The position numbers were made by a program, and so were the translations under genes. The notes under the pieces were generated by a model that was not told where the DNA came from, ran no database searches, and worked only from the letters and a program-made list of their open reading frames with translations. DNA of 21,858 nucleotides from a virus. The stretch lies in the IMG/VR virus record IMGVR_UViG_3300024343_000127, positions 1 through 21,858 of that record; one strand, 5' to 3'. This document shows positions 5,431-12,447 of the stretch, one piece after another (position 1 is the first letter of the stretch; each line of letters begins with the position of its first letter).

Positions 5431-6156
5431 ATGTTAAAAAAAATACTTAATTTTAGTTTTATTAGCGTAATCTTTTTATCTACAACAACTTTTGCTGGTG
5501 AACAAACCACAGAAAGAAATGGTTTTTATTTTAAAGCAGATATTGGTGCTAGCAAAATGAAAAATGCTAAACAAGTTAATCAATATCGTAAAGGCAAAAT
5601 TAATGTAGATCCTAATAAATCTAAATCAAAAACATCTTTGCCAATAAGTATTGCTGCTGGTTTCTATCTTAATGACTATGTAAGACATGATTTAAGTTTT
5701 GGATATCAAAAAGTAAATTTCAAACAAAGTGTTGTTGGTTGTCAATGGTATGACCGAGCTGGAAATATAATTGATAGAAATGGTAAATTTGTAGTAAATA
5801 GAAAAGCTACTATATATTCATTGATGTTTAATAGTTATCTTGATTTTCCTATAAATGATCAATTCCAAGTTTTTGCTGGTGCTGGTCTTGGTATTGCTAG
5901 AATAGATGAAAAGGGAAATTTAGAACTAACGGCATTAAATAATACAAAGACTGGGGACAAAATAAAATCAAAGAAAAAACAAAACTTTGCTTATTCCTTA
6001 ACTACTGGAATATCTTATAAGATTGCTGATAATACCAATATTGAACTTTCTTATAAATGGAGTGATTACGGAAAGACTAAATTTAAAGATAAGGATGTAA
6101 CTAAAAATCGTTATAGAGGCCACAGTATCTTAACTGGTATAAGATATAGTATGTAA
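5431..6156 (+). CDS. Outer-membrane beta-barrel protein with signal peptide, 241 aa
   Basis: The N-terminus is a standard Sec signal: MLKK, a hydrophobic core, then TTTFA|GE, cleaved after about residue 22. The rest is a small barrel with alternating strands: 'GFYFKADIGASKMK', 'PISIAAGFYLNDYVRHDLSFGY', 'ATIYSLMFNSYLDF', 'FQVFAGAGLGIARI', 'FAYSLTTGISYKIADNTNIELSYKWSDYG' and 'GHSILTGIRYSM' at the end. This is the surface-antigen/OmpW-like 8-strand pattern widespread in Rickettsiales and related bacteria. In a phage it is most likely a lysogenic-conversion (moron) gene altering the host surface, for example receptor masking or host-cell contact. GAGGAG lies 8 bases before the ATG. It has its own promoter and a terminator-like leader, typical of independently expressed cargo. 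The ligand cannot be told. Confidence 0.8.
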   Translation: MLKKILNFSFISVIFLSTTTFAGEQTTERNGFYFKADIGASKMKNAKQVNQYRKGKINVDPNKSKSKTSLPISIAAGFYLNDYVRHDLSFGYQKVNFKQSVVGCQWYDRAGNIIDRNGKFVVNRKATIYSLMFNSYLDFPINDQFQVFAGAGLGIARIDEKGNLELTALNNTKTGDKIKSKKKQNFAYSLTTGISYKIADNTNIELSYKWSDYGKTKFKDKDVTKNRYRGHSILTGIRYSM

Positions 6157-6182
6157 TTTTATTAAGAGGTTTTTGATTTTAA

Positions 6183-6548
6183 ATGCCATCTAAAAAAGGT
6201 TCAAAATATTTAAACTCAAAAACTTCTGCTATCTTAGCTCAATACACTATAGAGCAAATACAGGAAATGCTTAATAGTGGAGAATTTAAATGGAATATAG
6301 CTAAGAAACTTGGTGTATATCCCGCAGCTTTCCGTGCTTTTATTAAAGAACATAATTTGACTTACACACAACCGTCCTTAAGAAAATATGGAAAACAATA
6401 TCAAACTAAAAAGAAAAGATTAGAATTAATATCTCCTCCTCCTAAAATAGATGCTGATGAAGAAGCATTAGAACGTTTTAAACAAGAGTTTGCAGAAAGG
6501 AAACAAAAGAGAACGTTGGAAGAGCTTAAAACTGGCGGTTATGAATGA
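6183..6548 (+). CDS. Helix-turn-helix DNA-binding protein, 121 aa
   Basis: A helix-turn-helix occupies about residues 21-59: 'YTIEQIQEMLNSGEFKWNIA' then 'KKLGVYPAAFRAFIKEHNL'. It resembles the Hin/resolvase or transposase-type HTH in which 'W-NIAKKLGV' leads into the recognition helix. A basic linker (KKKRLELISPPP) and a charged helical tail (about 85-121) follow; the tail may be a coiled coil for dimerisation. The next gene carries a closely related HTH and overlaps by an ATGA. AAGAGG is the only ribosome-binding candidate and is somewhat far away. The pair may be transcription regulators; no catalytic transposase domain is present. Confidence 0.65.
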   Translation: MPSKKGSKYLNSKTSAILAQYTIEQIQEMLNSGEFKWNIAKKLGVYPAAFRAFIKEHNLTYTQPSLRKYGKQYQTKKKRLELISPPPKIDADEEALERFKQEFAERKQKRTLEELKTGGYE

Positions 6549-6835
6549 AATGTAAATATTGCATGCAGACTAATGTAGTAAAGCATGGATATGTCACTTT
6601 TGAACAACAGTATAAATGTAGGGATTGTAATAAATATTTTATTTCTACTTCAATAGATGATATTGACCCGCAAGAAGTACAGCGTTTATTAAGTAGTGGT
6701 GTTCATAGATATGCAATTGCTAGAGAATATGGTTGCACTAATACAGCAATAAATAGATATATAAAAAAATATAATCTAATAGAATCTAAAATAATTAAAT
6801 TAAAATTTAATAACAAAAATGAGGTAGAAAAATGA
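6545..6835 (+). CDS. Zinc-ribbon plus helix-turn-helix protein, InsA-like, 96 aa
   Basis: An N-terminal zinc ribbon has C3-x2-C6 and C25-x2-C28 ('CKYC', 'KCRDCNKYF'), followed by an HTH at about 42-77 ('DPQEVQRLLSSGVHRYAIAR', 'EYGCTNTAINRYIKKYNL'). This is the domain order of IS1 InsA-type proteins, which bind DNA and repress, but no transposase catalytic partner or terminal inverted repeat is present. The HTH aligns with that of the gene upstream. Small zinc-finger proteins such as Ogr/Delta activate late genes in P2-like phages, so a late-activator role is conceivable (inference). ATGA overlaps couple it to both neighbours. Confidence 0.7.
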   Translation: MKCKYCMQTNVVKHGYVTFEQQYKCRDCNKYFISTSIDDIDPQEVQRLLSSGVHRYAIAREYGCTNTAINRYIKKYNLIESKIIKLKFNNKNEVEK

Positions 6836-7389
6836 GTAATATATTTGATAAAAAAATAAACATTATTAGTTTTTTAATTTTAACAGGACTTACTTATTTA
6901 TTAAATTTTTGCAATAAAATATATGAATGCGCTTTAATATTTACTTGTATAATTCTAGTCACAAATTGTATTACTTTTCTATCTAATAGAAATAATAGTT
7001 TAAAACAATTATCCTTAGCCACTTTAGTAAGTTTTATTGCATTATTTAAAATGCCTTATTATATCGATGGACAAATTATTAATGGACTGGTTTTTGCTTC
7101 TTTTGTTTCTTTAATAATTTCAACTTATTGGAGTTCGTTGTTTTTTAATAATTTAAAAGAAAAATATTCTTTCCTGTTAACTAATTTCATTTCTATTTTT
7201 ATTGCGGCTGTAATAGATGGTTTTGTTATGGGATTATTCTTTTTAATTAACAATAAATTTTCAATATTAAGAATTATTGATATTTTTGTTAGAGAAATAT
7301 CATATAAAACTATTTATGATTTAGCTTTTTCCATTATTTTGTTTATTTCTTTTAAAATATTTACTTTAATTATAAAAACCAATAATTAA
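6832..7389 (+). CDS. Polytopic membrane protein, distantly VUT/YhhQ-like, 185 aa
   Basis: About six hydrophobic segments: 9-26, 31-50, 59-75, 84-105, 115-140 and 158-180, with few charged residues between. The pattern 'FLLTNFISIFIAAVIDGFVM' followed by a further span and 'YKTIYDLAFSIILF' resembles the VUT family (YhhQ, queuosine-precursor transporter), whose members have 'N-x-ST-x4-iD-x2-iF' and a late 'K ... P-x-Y' segment. The match is loose and several conserved positions are replaced, so I give it low weight. The protein is coupled to the zinc-ribbon gene by overlap. Other possibilities are a superinfection-exclusion or holin-like membrane protein. Confidence 0.6.
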   Translation: MSNIFDKKINIISFLILTGLTYLLNFCNKIYECALIFTCIILVTNCITFLSNRNNSLKQLSLATLVSFIALFKMPYYIDGQIINGLVFASFVSLIISTYWSSLFFNNLKEKYSFLLTNFISIFIAAVIDGFVMGLFFLINNKFSILRIIDIFVREISYKTIYDLAFSIILFISFKIFTLIIKTNN

Positions 7390-7401
7390 CAATGGTTTTA
7401 T

Positions 7402-7593
7402 ATGATGTCTTTATATTCTCTAGAAGAAGCTAAAAAAAAAACTTTAATTGAATTGATTAATGAAGTTTATCTAAATTCCAAACCAGTATTTATTCAGTCG
7501 ATTAATAAACCTAGTGCGGTTATAATAAGTTTGGATCAATTTTTTGAAATGCAACAAACTTATTTTGCTTCTTTAAAGGTATTAAAAAAATGA
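7402..7593 (+). CDS. Orphan Phd/YefM-type antitoxin, 63 aa
   Basis: The fold pattern is clear: 'YSLEEAKKKTLIELINEVYL' is the N-terminal helix, then 'NSKPVFIQSINKPSAVIISL' and 'DQFFEMQQTYFASL', matching the Phd/YefM signature (xEAR-x3-x-LID-V ... P-v-I-x4-KPxAV-iSL-x-ef). Phd/YefM proteins bind their own promoter and neutralise a RelE/YoeB or Doc toxin with the C-terminus, which here is very short. No RelE, Doc or Fic gene lies on either side; the next frame is a 25-residue membrane peptide. It may be an orphan regulator, or an anti-toxin against a host-encoded toxin. The start may be the ATG at 7402 or 7405; no strong Shine-Dalgarno site. Confidence 0.75.
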   Translation: MMSLYSLEEAKKKTLIELINEVYLNSKPVFIQSINKPSAVIISLDQFFEMQQTYFASLKVLKK

Positions 7594-7667
7594 ATGGTTT
7601 TTTATATTATTTAGGAGTTTTAGCTTTATGTTGCTTTGCGTTAATCTTTATTAAAATATTAACATAA
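7590..7667 (+). CDS. 25-residue membrane peptide
   Basis: The start overlaps the antitoxin stop (ATGA). The sequence is MNGFLYYLGVLALCCFALIF plus IKILT: a single hydrophobic helix with one basic residue near the end. Tight coupling to the antitoxin gene and an immediately following terminator support translation. It resembles in size and character the small hydrophobic toxins of type I systems and phage holin-like peptides. It may equally be a leftover. Role unknown. Confidence 0.45.
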   Translation: MNGFLYYLGVLALCCFALIFIKILT

Positions 7668-7678
7668 TACTAACAATT

Positions 7679-7743
7679 AAACGTGATAAATTTGCAACAT
7701 TTACCATAATCAATGTTATGTATACAAATTTACACGTTTTTTT
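7679..7743 (+). terminator. Long two-part hairpin terminator closing the cargo block
   Basis: AAACGTG-A-TAAATTTG (7679-7694) pairs with CAAATTTACACGTTT (7725-7739) over 15 bp with one bulged A. Inside the loop, AACATT (7696-7701) pairs with AATGTT (7712-7717). The stem is followed by a T run to 7743. It separates the cargo block from the late promoter and would insulate them. Confidence 0.65.
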
Positions 7744-7792
7744 GTGTTATATTTTTTTTTCAATAAAAGGGGAATAAGAGGAAAATAAAACG

Positions 7793-7904
7793 GCTCTAAA
7801 AAAGCTAGCTTAATCTAGAGCTAAATAAAATAAATCATGTAAGCGACAGCTCTAGAGAAGTTAGGCTAGCCTAGAGCTGAATGAAATAAATTATGTAAAC
7901 ATAA
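7793..7904. repeat. Tandem 56-bp repeat, each unit with an internal palindrome
   Basis: Unit 1 (7793-7848) and unit 2 (7849-7904) are the same length and match at about 42 of 56 positions, most differences being transitions. Each begins GCTCTA and has TAGAGC 17 bases later, enclosing a perfect 10-bp palindrome: AAGCTAGCTT (7802-7811) and AGGCTAGCCT (7863-7872). The pair ends 15 bp upstream of the -35 box of the terL promoter. Candidate roles are operator or activator sites for the late promoter, or a packaging recognition site. No coding frame crosses it; the rest of the 7668-7978 gap holds the terminator before it and the promoter after it. Confidence 0.7.
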
Positions 7905-7919
7905 GCATATTAAATATAA

Positions 7920-7948
7920 TTGCTTAAGTCAAGTAGCAACTATATAAT
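7920..7948 (+). promoter_or_regulatory. Near-consensus promoter for the late operon
   Basis: TTGCTT (7920-7925), a 17-bp spacer and a perfect TATAAT (7943-7948). Initiation near 7955 would leave a leader of about 24 bases before the terL ATG, containing the AACCTTGC element. The tandem hairpin repeat lies immediately upstream. Confidence 0.65.
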
Positions 7949-7959
7949 AACACCAAAAG

Positions 7960-7967
7960 AACCTTGC
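7960..7967 (+). promoter_or_regulatory. Late-leader element copy 1 (AACCTTGC)
   Basis: AACCTTGC begins 11 bases after the -10 box, near the predicted transcript 5' end and 11 bases before the terL ATG. No Shine-Dalgarno site lies between. It matches the core of the other copies but continues AAT instead of GAG. Confidence 0.5.
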
Positions 7968-7978
7968 AATTTTTATAG

Positions 7979-9439
7979 ATGTTTACTGATAAAGACATAA
8001 ATACAAAACGTCAAAAAGAATTTCGTTTTTATACTCCCAATCCCAAACAAGCAAATTTCCATACTGCTGGTACTTCGGCTATTGAGCGTTTGTTCCTAGC
8101 TGGTAACAGAACAGGTAAAACCTACTGCGGTTGTATTGAGGATGCCATACATTTAACAGGAGTATATCCTAATTGGTGGGAGGGGCATAGATTCAATCAT
8201 CCTATTATTGCGTGGGTGGCATCTGAAAACTATGAAATTACCCGAAACGTTTTGCAGCTTAAATTGATTGGTGGTTATTCTCAAGATGGAGGATTTACTA
8301 ATGGACTTATACATCCTAGTTTAATATTAAGAAAAGCCATGCTTTCAGGAGTCAATGGAGCAGTTGACTATGTACAGATACAACATGCTAGCGGTGGTTT
8401 CTCTAGTCTTTATTTTAAATCTTACAAACAGGGGAGGGAGAAGTTTCAAGGAGCAAGATGCCACCTTATCCATCTGGACGAAGAACCTCCTAAGGATGTG
8501 TATACCGAATGCGCTATGCGTCTTGCAGATGTTGATGGAGTAGGACAAGGGCGTTTAATTCTTACAATGACGCCTTTAAAAGGCTATACAGAGATGATGT
8601 CTTACTTTTTAGAGCAAAGGGTCTCTAAAGTAAAAAAGAAAGAAATAACATCTTTAGAAGAACTACAAAACGAAGATTACGAAATAGTCCGTAGTGATCC
8701 AGAAATTACCATTAACGGAAAATATTACATTCAAGCTACTTGGGACGATAACCTGCACTTATCAGATGAAACTAAGAATCAGTTAAGAGCTACCTTAAAG
8801 CCTTATGAACTGGAAGCCAGAGAAAAAGGAATACCAAGTGTGGGATCTGGTCTTGTTTACCAAGTACAAGAAAGTGAATTCTTAATTGATCCATTCGAAA
8901 TACCTAATCACTGGGCTTGTGTGTTTGGGATGGACGTAGGCTTTTTTGCGCCTACTGCTGTTGTGTTCCTCGCTCATGATAAAGATAACGATACATTCTA
9001 CATTTTCAAAGAATATTCGGTTAGTGAAAAAACCGCTGCCCAGCATGCTTACAGTCTAAAACTTATGGGATGTGATTGGATAAGAGGAGTTTGCGACCCC
9101 GCTGTTAATCAAGGTTCTCAAAGAGACGGAGAGAGACTGATTGATGATTACGCAAACGCAGGTCTTAAATTAGAAAAAGGAAGATATGCCAAAGAACTTG
9201 CTGTAGATAATGTGCTAGAGCGAATAAGAACAGGGCGTTTTAAGGTGTTTAACACTTGCCGCAAATTTATGGATGAATGGCGGGGATATTCAAGAGATGA
9301 CAAAGGTAAGATCATGAAAGGGCGAGACCATTTAATGAATGCTCTTGAGTTTGCAATGCTTGACGGCTTACCAATTGCTAGAACAAAAAGACAAGTGGAA
9401 ATGCGCTATAGTTATAATGATAGACCGAGGAAGTTTTAG
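7979..9439 (+). CDS. terL: Terminase large subunit (TerL), P22-like
   Basis: The packaging motor: an ATPase and nuclease that cuts concatemeric DNA and pumps it into the prohead through the portal. Walker A is 'AGNRTGKT' (41-48), Walker B 'LIHLDEE' (about 163-169), and 'LILTMTP' (about 193) is the coupling motif. The C-terminal nuclease domain has the RNase H-type acidic residues: Asp in 'FGMDVGF' (about 319), Asp in 'GVCDP' (about 373) and Asp in 'GRDHLMNALEFAM' (about 450). The length of 486 aa fits the P22-like terminase family. It lacks a Shine-Dalgarno site and follows promoter plus AACCTTGC. The small subunit is not adjacent; the DUF5681-type gene at 2918 is the likely partner. The gene looks intact. 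Confidence 0.95.
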   Translation: MFTDKDINTKRQKEFRFYTPNPKQANFHTAGTSAIERLFLAGNRTGKTYCGCIEDAIHLTGVYPNWWEGHRFNHPIIAWVASENYEITRNVLQLKLIGGYSQDGGFTNGLIHPSLILRKAMLSGVNGAVDYVQIQHASGGFSSLYFKSYKQGREKFQGARCHLIHLDEEPPKDVYTECAMRLADVDGVGQGRLILTMTPLKGYTEMMSYFLEQRVSKVKKKEITSLEELQNEDYEIVRSDPEITINGKYYIQATWDDNLHLSDETKNQLRATLKPYELEAREKGIPSVGSGLVYQVQESEFLIDPFEIPNHWACVFGMDVGFFAPTAVVFLAHDKDNDTFYIFKEYSVSEKTAAQHAYSLKLMGCDWIRGVCDPAVNQGSQRDGERLIDDYANAGLKLEKGRYAKELAVDNVLERIRTGRFKVFNTCRKFMDEWRGYSRDDKGKIMKGRDHLMNALEFAMLDGLPIARTKRQVEMRYSYNDRPRKF

Positions 9440-9441
9440 AA

Positions 9442-10488
9442 ATGGATACAAATACACTTAGGATATTTTCTTTTTGTGGTGGCGGTACTAAGGGTTACGG
9501 CTCTAATCGTTTTATGCAAAAATTTTTGCAGGAATGGGGAATACCGCAAGCTGATTTCTGGAAATATGCAGACGTTATGTGTGGAACAAGTATTGGAGCA
9601 ATACTTGCTTCTGGTTATTCTTTTGGCAAAACTCCTGATTATATGGAAAGCTTTTTTTTAAATGATGCCAAACGTGTATTTACTATCAGGACAGCGGCAG
9701 ATGTAGCTTCTGGTAGCCATAACGCAAGCGAGGATTCAAATAGACCAAACCTAGCTCAAAAGGCTTTTATGTTTGCCAGTAATGATTCATTTTACCAATC
9801 AGCTTATGAAGATTCAAATTATGGAAGTAATAAATTACAGGAAATACTTGTTAATAATTTTGGCACAAATACTTTAGCTAATTTAAAAACTCCTATCGTT
9901 ATTCCTTCTTTTGAAGAAGATACTAGCAAATACGTTGTATTTTCTAATTTTAATGATCCTGCATATTTTATCGGAAATACTGAAACTATAGTCAATGTCT
10001 GTAGGGCTTCTTCTGCTGCCCCTGTTTATTTACCAGCTCATAATTTCAATGGACATTATTATAGCGATGGAGGAGTTTATGCTAATGATGCAATACTAGC
10101 GGCAATTAATGTAGGTTTAAGTGTAAAACCTCACGCTACTAGAATTGTTATAATAGATGTTGGCACTGGTATAGGAAATATGAGCTTTGATGGGAGTGGT
10201 GGAGCATCAACAGATTTAGAACATTCTGCTGTTAGAGCTGTAAAAATTATGAACGTTGCAATGACTGGGGCGGAAGAGTGGAGTAGGTATTATTTAGATT
10301 ATTTAAGTAATAGGCTTGCTCGTGATGTATATTTTTATAAGTTTCAACCTAAATTTCCAGAAGATTTTCCTAATGAGCTTGATAATAGCACGCCTGCTTG
10401 GTTTAGTACGCTCGCTAATTTGATTGATACTCATTATGCAAATGAAAGTGATAAAATCTCAAGTATATTAGCTCATTTAACAGCATGA
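9442..10488 (+). CDS. Patatin-like phospholipase, 348 aa
   Basis: An acyl hydrolase of the patatin (PLA2-like) family that should cleave fatty acyl chains from phospholipids. The catalytic set is complete: oxyanion loop 'GGGTKG' (13-18), nucleophile elbow 'GTSIG' (48-52, Ser50) and the dyad Asp in 'SDGGVYAND' (Asp209). No signal peptide or membrane segment is visible, as is usual for rickettsial patatins. It starts two bases after terL and overlaps the first tail gene (ATGA), so it is transcribed with the structural genes. Phages of intracellular bacteria such as phage WO of Wolbachia also carry patatins by their tail genes. Roles to consider are virion-borne membrane attack at entry, or lysis of host membranes at exit; a choice cannot be made from sequence. 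Confidence 0.92.
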   Translation: MDTNTLRIFSFCGGGTKGYGSNRFMQKFLQEWGIPQADFWKYADVMCGTSIGAILASGYSFGKTPDYMESFFLNDAKRVFTIRTAADVASGSHNASEDSNRPNLAQKAFMFASNDSFYQSAYEDSNYGSNKLQEILVNNFGTNTLANLKTPIVIPSFEEDTSKYVVFSNFNDPAYFIGNTETIVNVCRASSAAPVYLPAHNFNGHYYSDGGVYANDAILAAINVGLSVKPHATRIVIIDVGTGIGNMSFDGSGGASTDLEHSAVRAVKIMNVAMTGAEEWSRYYLDYLSNRLARDVYFYKFQPKFPEDFPNELDNSTPAWFSTLANLIDTHYANESDKISSILAHLTA

Positions 10489-12428
10489 AGTACGAACGTT
10501 TATATAATTTTATCTCGCCTGTAACTGGTAAATTACCGATAGATAGAGGTTATATATTACTTGGTGATAAAAACGGACGATCTTTTACATCACCAGTTCT
10601 AATTGACGTACGCCAAGATATAATTGATTTAAAAAGAAAAATAGGGAATTTTGAAGAATTAAAAAAACTAGACCATAACCGAATATGGATAGGTGATTAT
10701 GATAATGAACCTGTAGCACAACTTAATATTGGAGTTATTAATTTACCACCTTTAGCTGAGGCGGTATTTCCAAACCCTATAAGTCCTATTACTGGCGATT
10801 TTAGAATCCCAAATCCTACATTTGATTATTTATCTGCTTTTGATTGGGTAATGTCTGGTCCATTTTTACCTCAAATATACGCTACTAAATATGATACGTT
10901 CGGAAATCCAATAGGAACTGATATCTCTTCATCTTTAGCGATGACACAGGTAAGAGCAGCACAAATAATGAAGCGGTTTGATAATGCCAATTTTATAGTA
11001 GGAAGTTCTACAGTAGAATTTACATGGGAAAATCCTAAAATGTATCTTATTCCAGAACCATTAAAGCAACTATATGGACTTGGAACAACATATACTTTTA
11101 CTAAAGCGCAGTCTCTTGGAAATTTACAGACAGGACTTCTAAAAAATACAGTTAATAATGGAACTGGTACTTTATCAACTGCTATTAGCGGAAAGGATTA
11201 TGTAGATATAGCTGCTCCACTACAAGCAAACATGCAACTTGCTCTTATTAGACCAGAGTTAATACAAGATGGGACAGATGTTGCAAAATTACTTTCAAGA
11301 GTGGAAAGATTACCTGTTGCTAACATGTATTTAACTACAGGCAAATATTGGAAAGGCGGAGTAAATAATATTCCTATTGAGGTTGATCTTCCAACTTATG
11401 CTCCAAAAGATGCTAAATACGTTCTTAATGTTTCTAATGATAATTTACCTAATGCACAGAATTTATCTGCACTTGGTGCAGGTATTCTTAAGATAGCAAA
11501 TTTTGCAAATGGAATAATTAGTATAGCATCTGGAGGTAAAAACCCTTTAAATGATGACTATGTAAGACCTGTAGACCTCGATGAAGAAATTACGTCTAGA
11601 ATAGAAGCAGATACAGCTATAGAGGGAACTATAGCAGCTTTAGAAGCAGAAATACAAGCTGAAATTGCAGCTTTAGCAGGATTTGCAACATTTGGAGCTT
11701 TAACTCAATTATTAATAGATGTAGGATTAGTAGCTGGTGGTACTGAATATGGAAAATATATAAAAGGCCAGACCTTAAATGTTGGTAATAGTTGGAAAGC
11801 TACTGATATTAACGATGAGGCACATAACGCAGTAGGTAATCTTAAAATCCGTTATCCATCAGGATATAGTTCCGATGATCGCGGTCATGGTACATTATGG
11901 TTTGATTCTCATGGGAGAGATGGTAACCATGCGGCAGAACCTGGACTACGTATTTTTTCTTGGGATAGTGGAGCTGATAGCTTGGGTTTTGATGCTCCTA
12001 TAGCCCCAGTTCATTTTGGAATATTTGGTTATCAAAATAAGTATAATATTTCACCAATTCCTAATCCTACTCCTGTATATAAAGGTTTTATATTTAGATC
12101 AGAATTTCATAACGAGTCTAGTAGTGATGATTATTACAGGTTTCCTAAGAATTTTGGTCTTTATGATGTAAAAAAAACCATAAGTACATTTTTTACTCAA
12201 AGATGGGGGTGGGATTATAGAGATGCAATATTTGAGTACGATTACAATAATTTTACATTTTATAAAAAAGTAGTTTCTAAAGAATATACTAAATTTGAAA
12301 AAGAAGTAGATTTTGAAAAAAATGTTAGATTTTTGGGTACTGGAGCAGTAAAAATTCCAGTAGGTAGTAATGTACAAAGACCTAGTATTGCAGAGATAGG
12401 TATGGTAAGATACAATACGGAAATTTAA
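10485..12428 (+). CDS. Large tail/fibre protein, 647 aa
   Basis: A virion tail protein by context and composition, but its fold is not recognised. The N-terminal ~130 residues ('YNFISPVTGKLPIDRGYILLG') appear globular and may attach to the tail. A helical, alanine-rich stretch at about 365-410 ('ITSRIEADTAIEGTIAALEA') looks like a trimeric coiled coil. After that comes a glycine- and aromatic-rich receptor-like part. The last ~25 residues, 'IPVGSNVQRPSIAEIGMVRY' then NTEI, match the phage-fibre 'IPxGTxxQRPxxPxxGxxRyNt' signature, which normally continues into a 'dGxxW' strand. Here the gene stops and the dGxxW half opens the next gene. The ATG overlaps the patatin stop. Confidence 0.7.
   Translation: MKYERLYNFISPVTGKLPIDRGYILLGDKNGRSFTSPVLIDVRQDIIDLKRKIGNFEELKKLDHNRIWIGDYDNEPVAQLNIGVINLPPLAEAVFPNPISPITGDFRIPNPTFDYLSAFDWVMSGPFLPQIYATKYDTFGNPIGTDISSSLAMTQVRAAQIMKRFDNANFIVGSSTVEFTWENPKMYLIPEPLKQLYGLGTTYTFTKAQSLGNLQTGLLKNTVNNGTGTLSTAISGKDYVDIAAPLQANMQLALIRPELIQDGTDVAKLLSRVERLPVANMYLTTGKYWKGGVNNIPIEVDLPTYAPKDAKYVLNVSNDNLPNAQNLSALGAGILKIANFANGIISIASGGKNPLNDDYVRPVDLDEEITSRIEADTAIEGTIAALEAEIQAEIAALAGFATFGALTQLLIDVGLVAGGTEYGKYIKGQTLNVGNSWKATDINDEAHNAVGNLKIRYPSGYSSDDRGHGTLWFDSHGRDGNHAAEPGLRIFSWDSGADSLGFDAPIAPVHFGIFGYQNKYNISPIPNPTPVYKGFIFRSEFHNESSSDDYYRFPKNFGLYDVKKTISTFFTQRWGWDYRDAIFEYDYNNFTFYKKVVSKEYTKFEKEVDFEKNVRFLGTGAVKIPVGSNVQRPSIAEIGMVRYNTEI
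12388..12416 (+). promoter_or_regulatory. Predicted promoter inside the end of the first fibre gene
   Basis: TTGCAG (12388-12393), 17-bp spacer, TACAAT (12411-12416). It lies in coding sequence, so a chance match is possible, but it is followed 15 bases later by AACCTTGCGAGTA and then the next start codon, as at the other late genes. Confidence 0.4.
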
Positions 12429-12430
12429 AT

Positions 12431-12443
12431 AACCTTGCGAGTA
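12431..12443 (+). promoter_or_regulatory. Late-leader element copy 2 (AACCTTGCGAGTA)
   Basis: A 13-base element identical to copies at 18146 and 21644. It lies between two fibre genes, 4 bases before the ATG at 12448, in the place where a ribosome-binding site would be. Only GAG within it could pair weakly with 16S rRNA. Confidence 0.55.
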
Positions 12444-12447
12444 TTTT

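Noticed and set aside
6545-6835. Insertion sequence of the IS1 family
   Set aside because: Only an InsA-like small protein is present; there is no catalytic transposase frame and no terminal inverted repeats.
7802-7872. Compensatory base changes between the palindromes of the two 56-bp units, as proof of an RNA stem
   Set aside because: When the units are aligned at equal length, the two palindromes lie at different offsets (about 10 and 15), so this is not position-by-position covariation.
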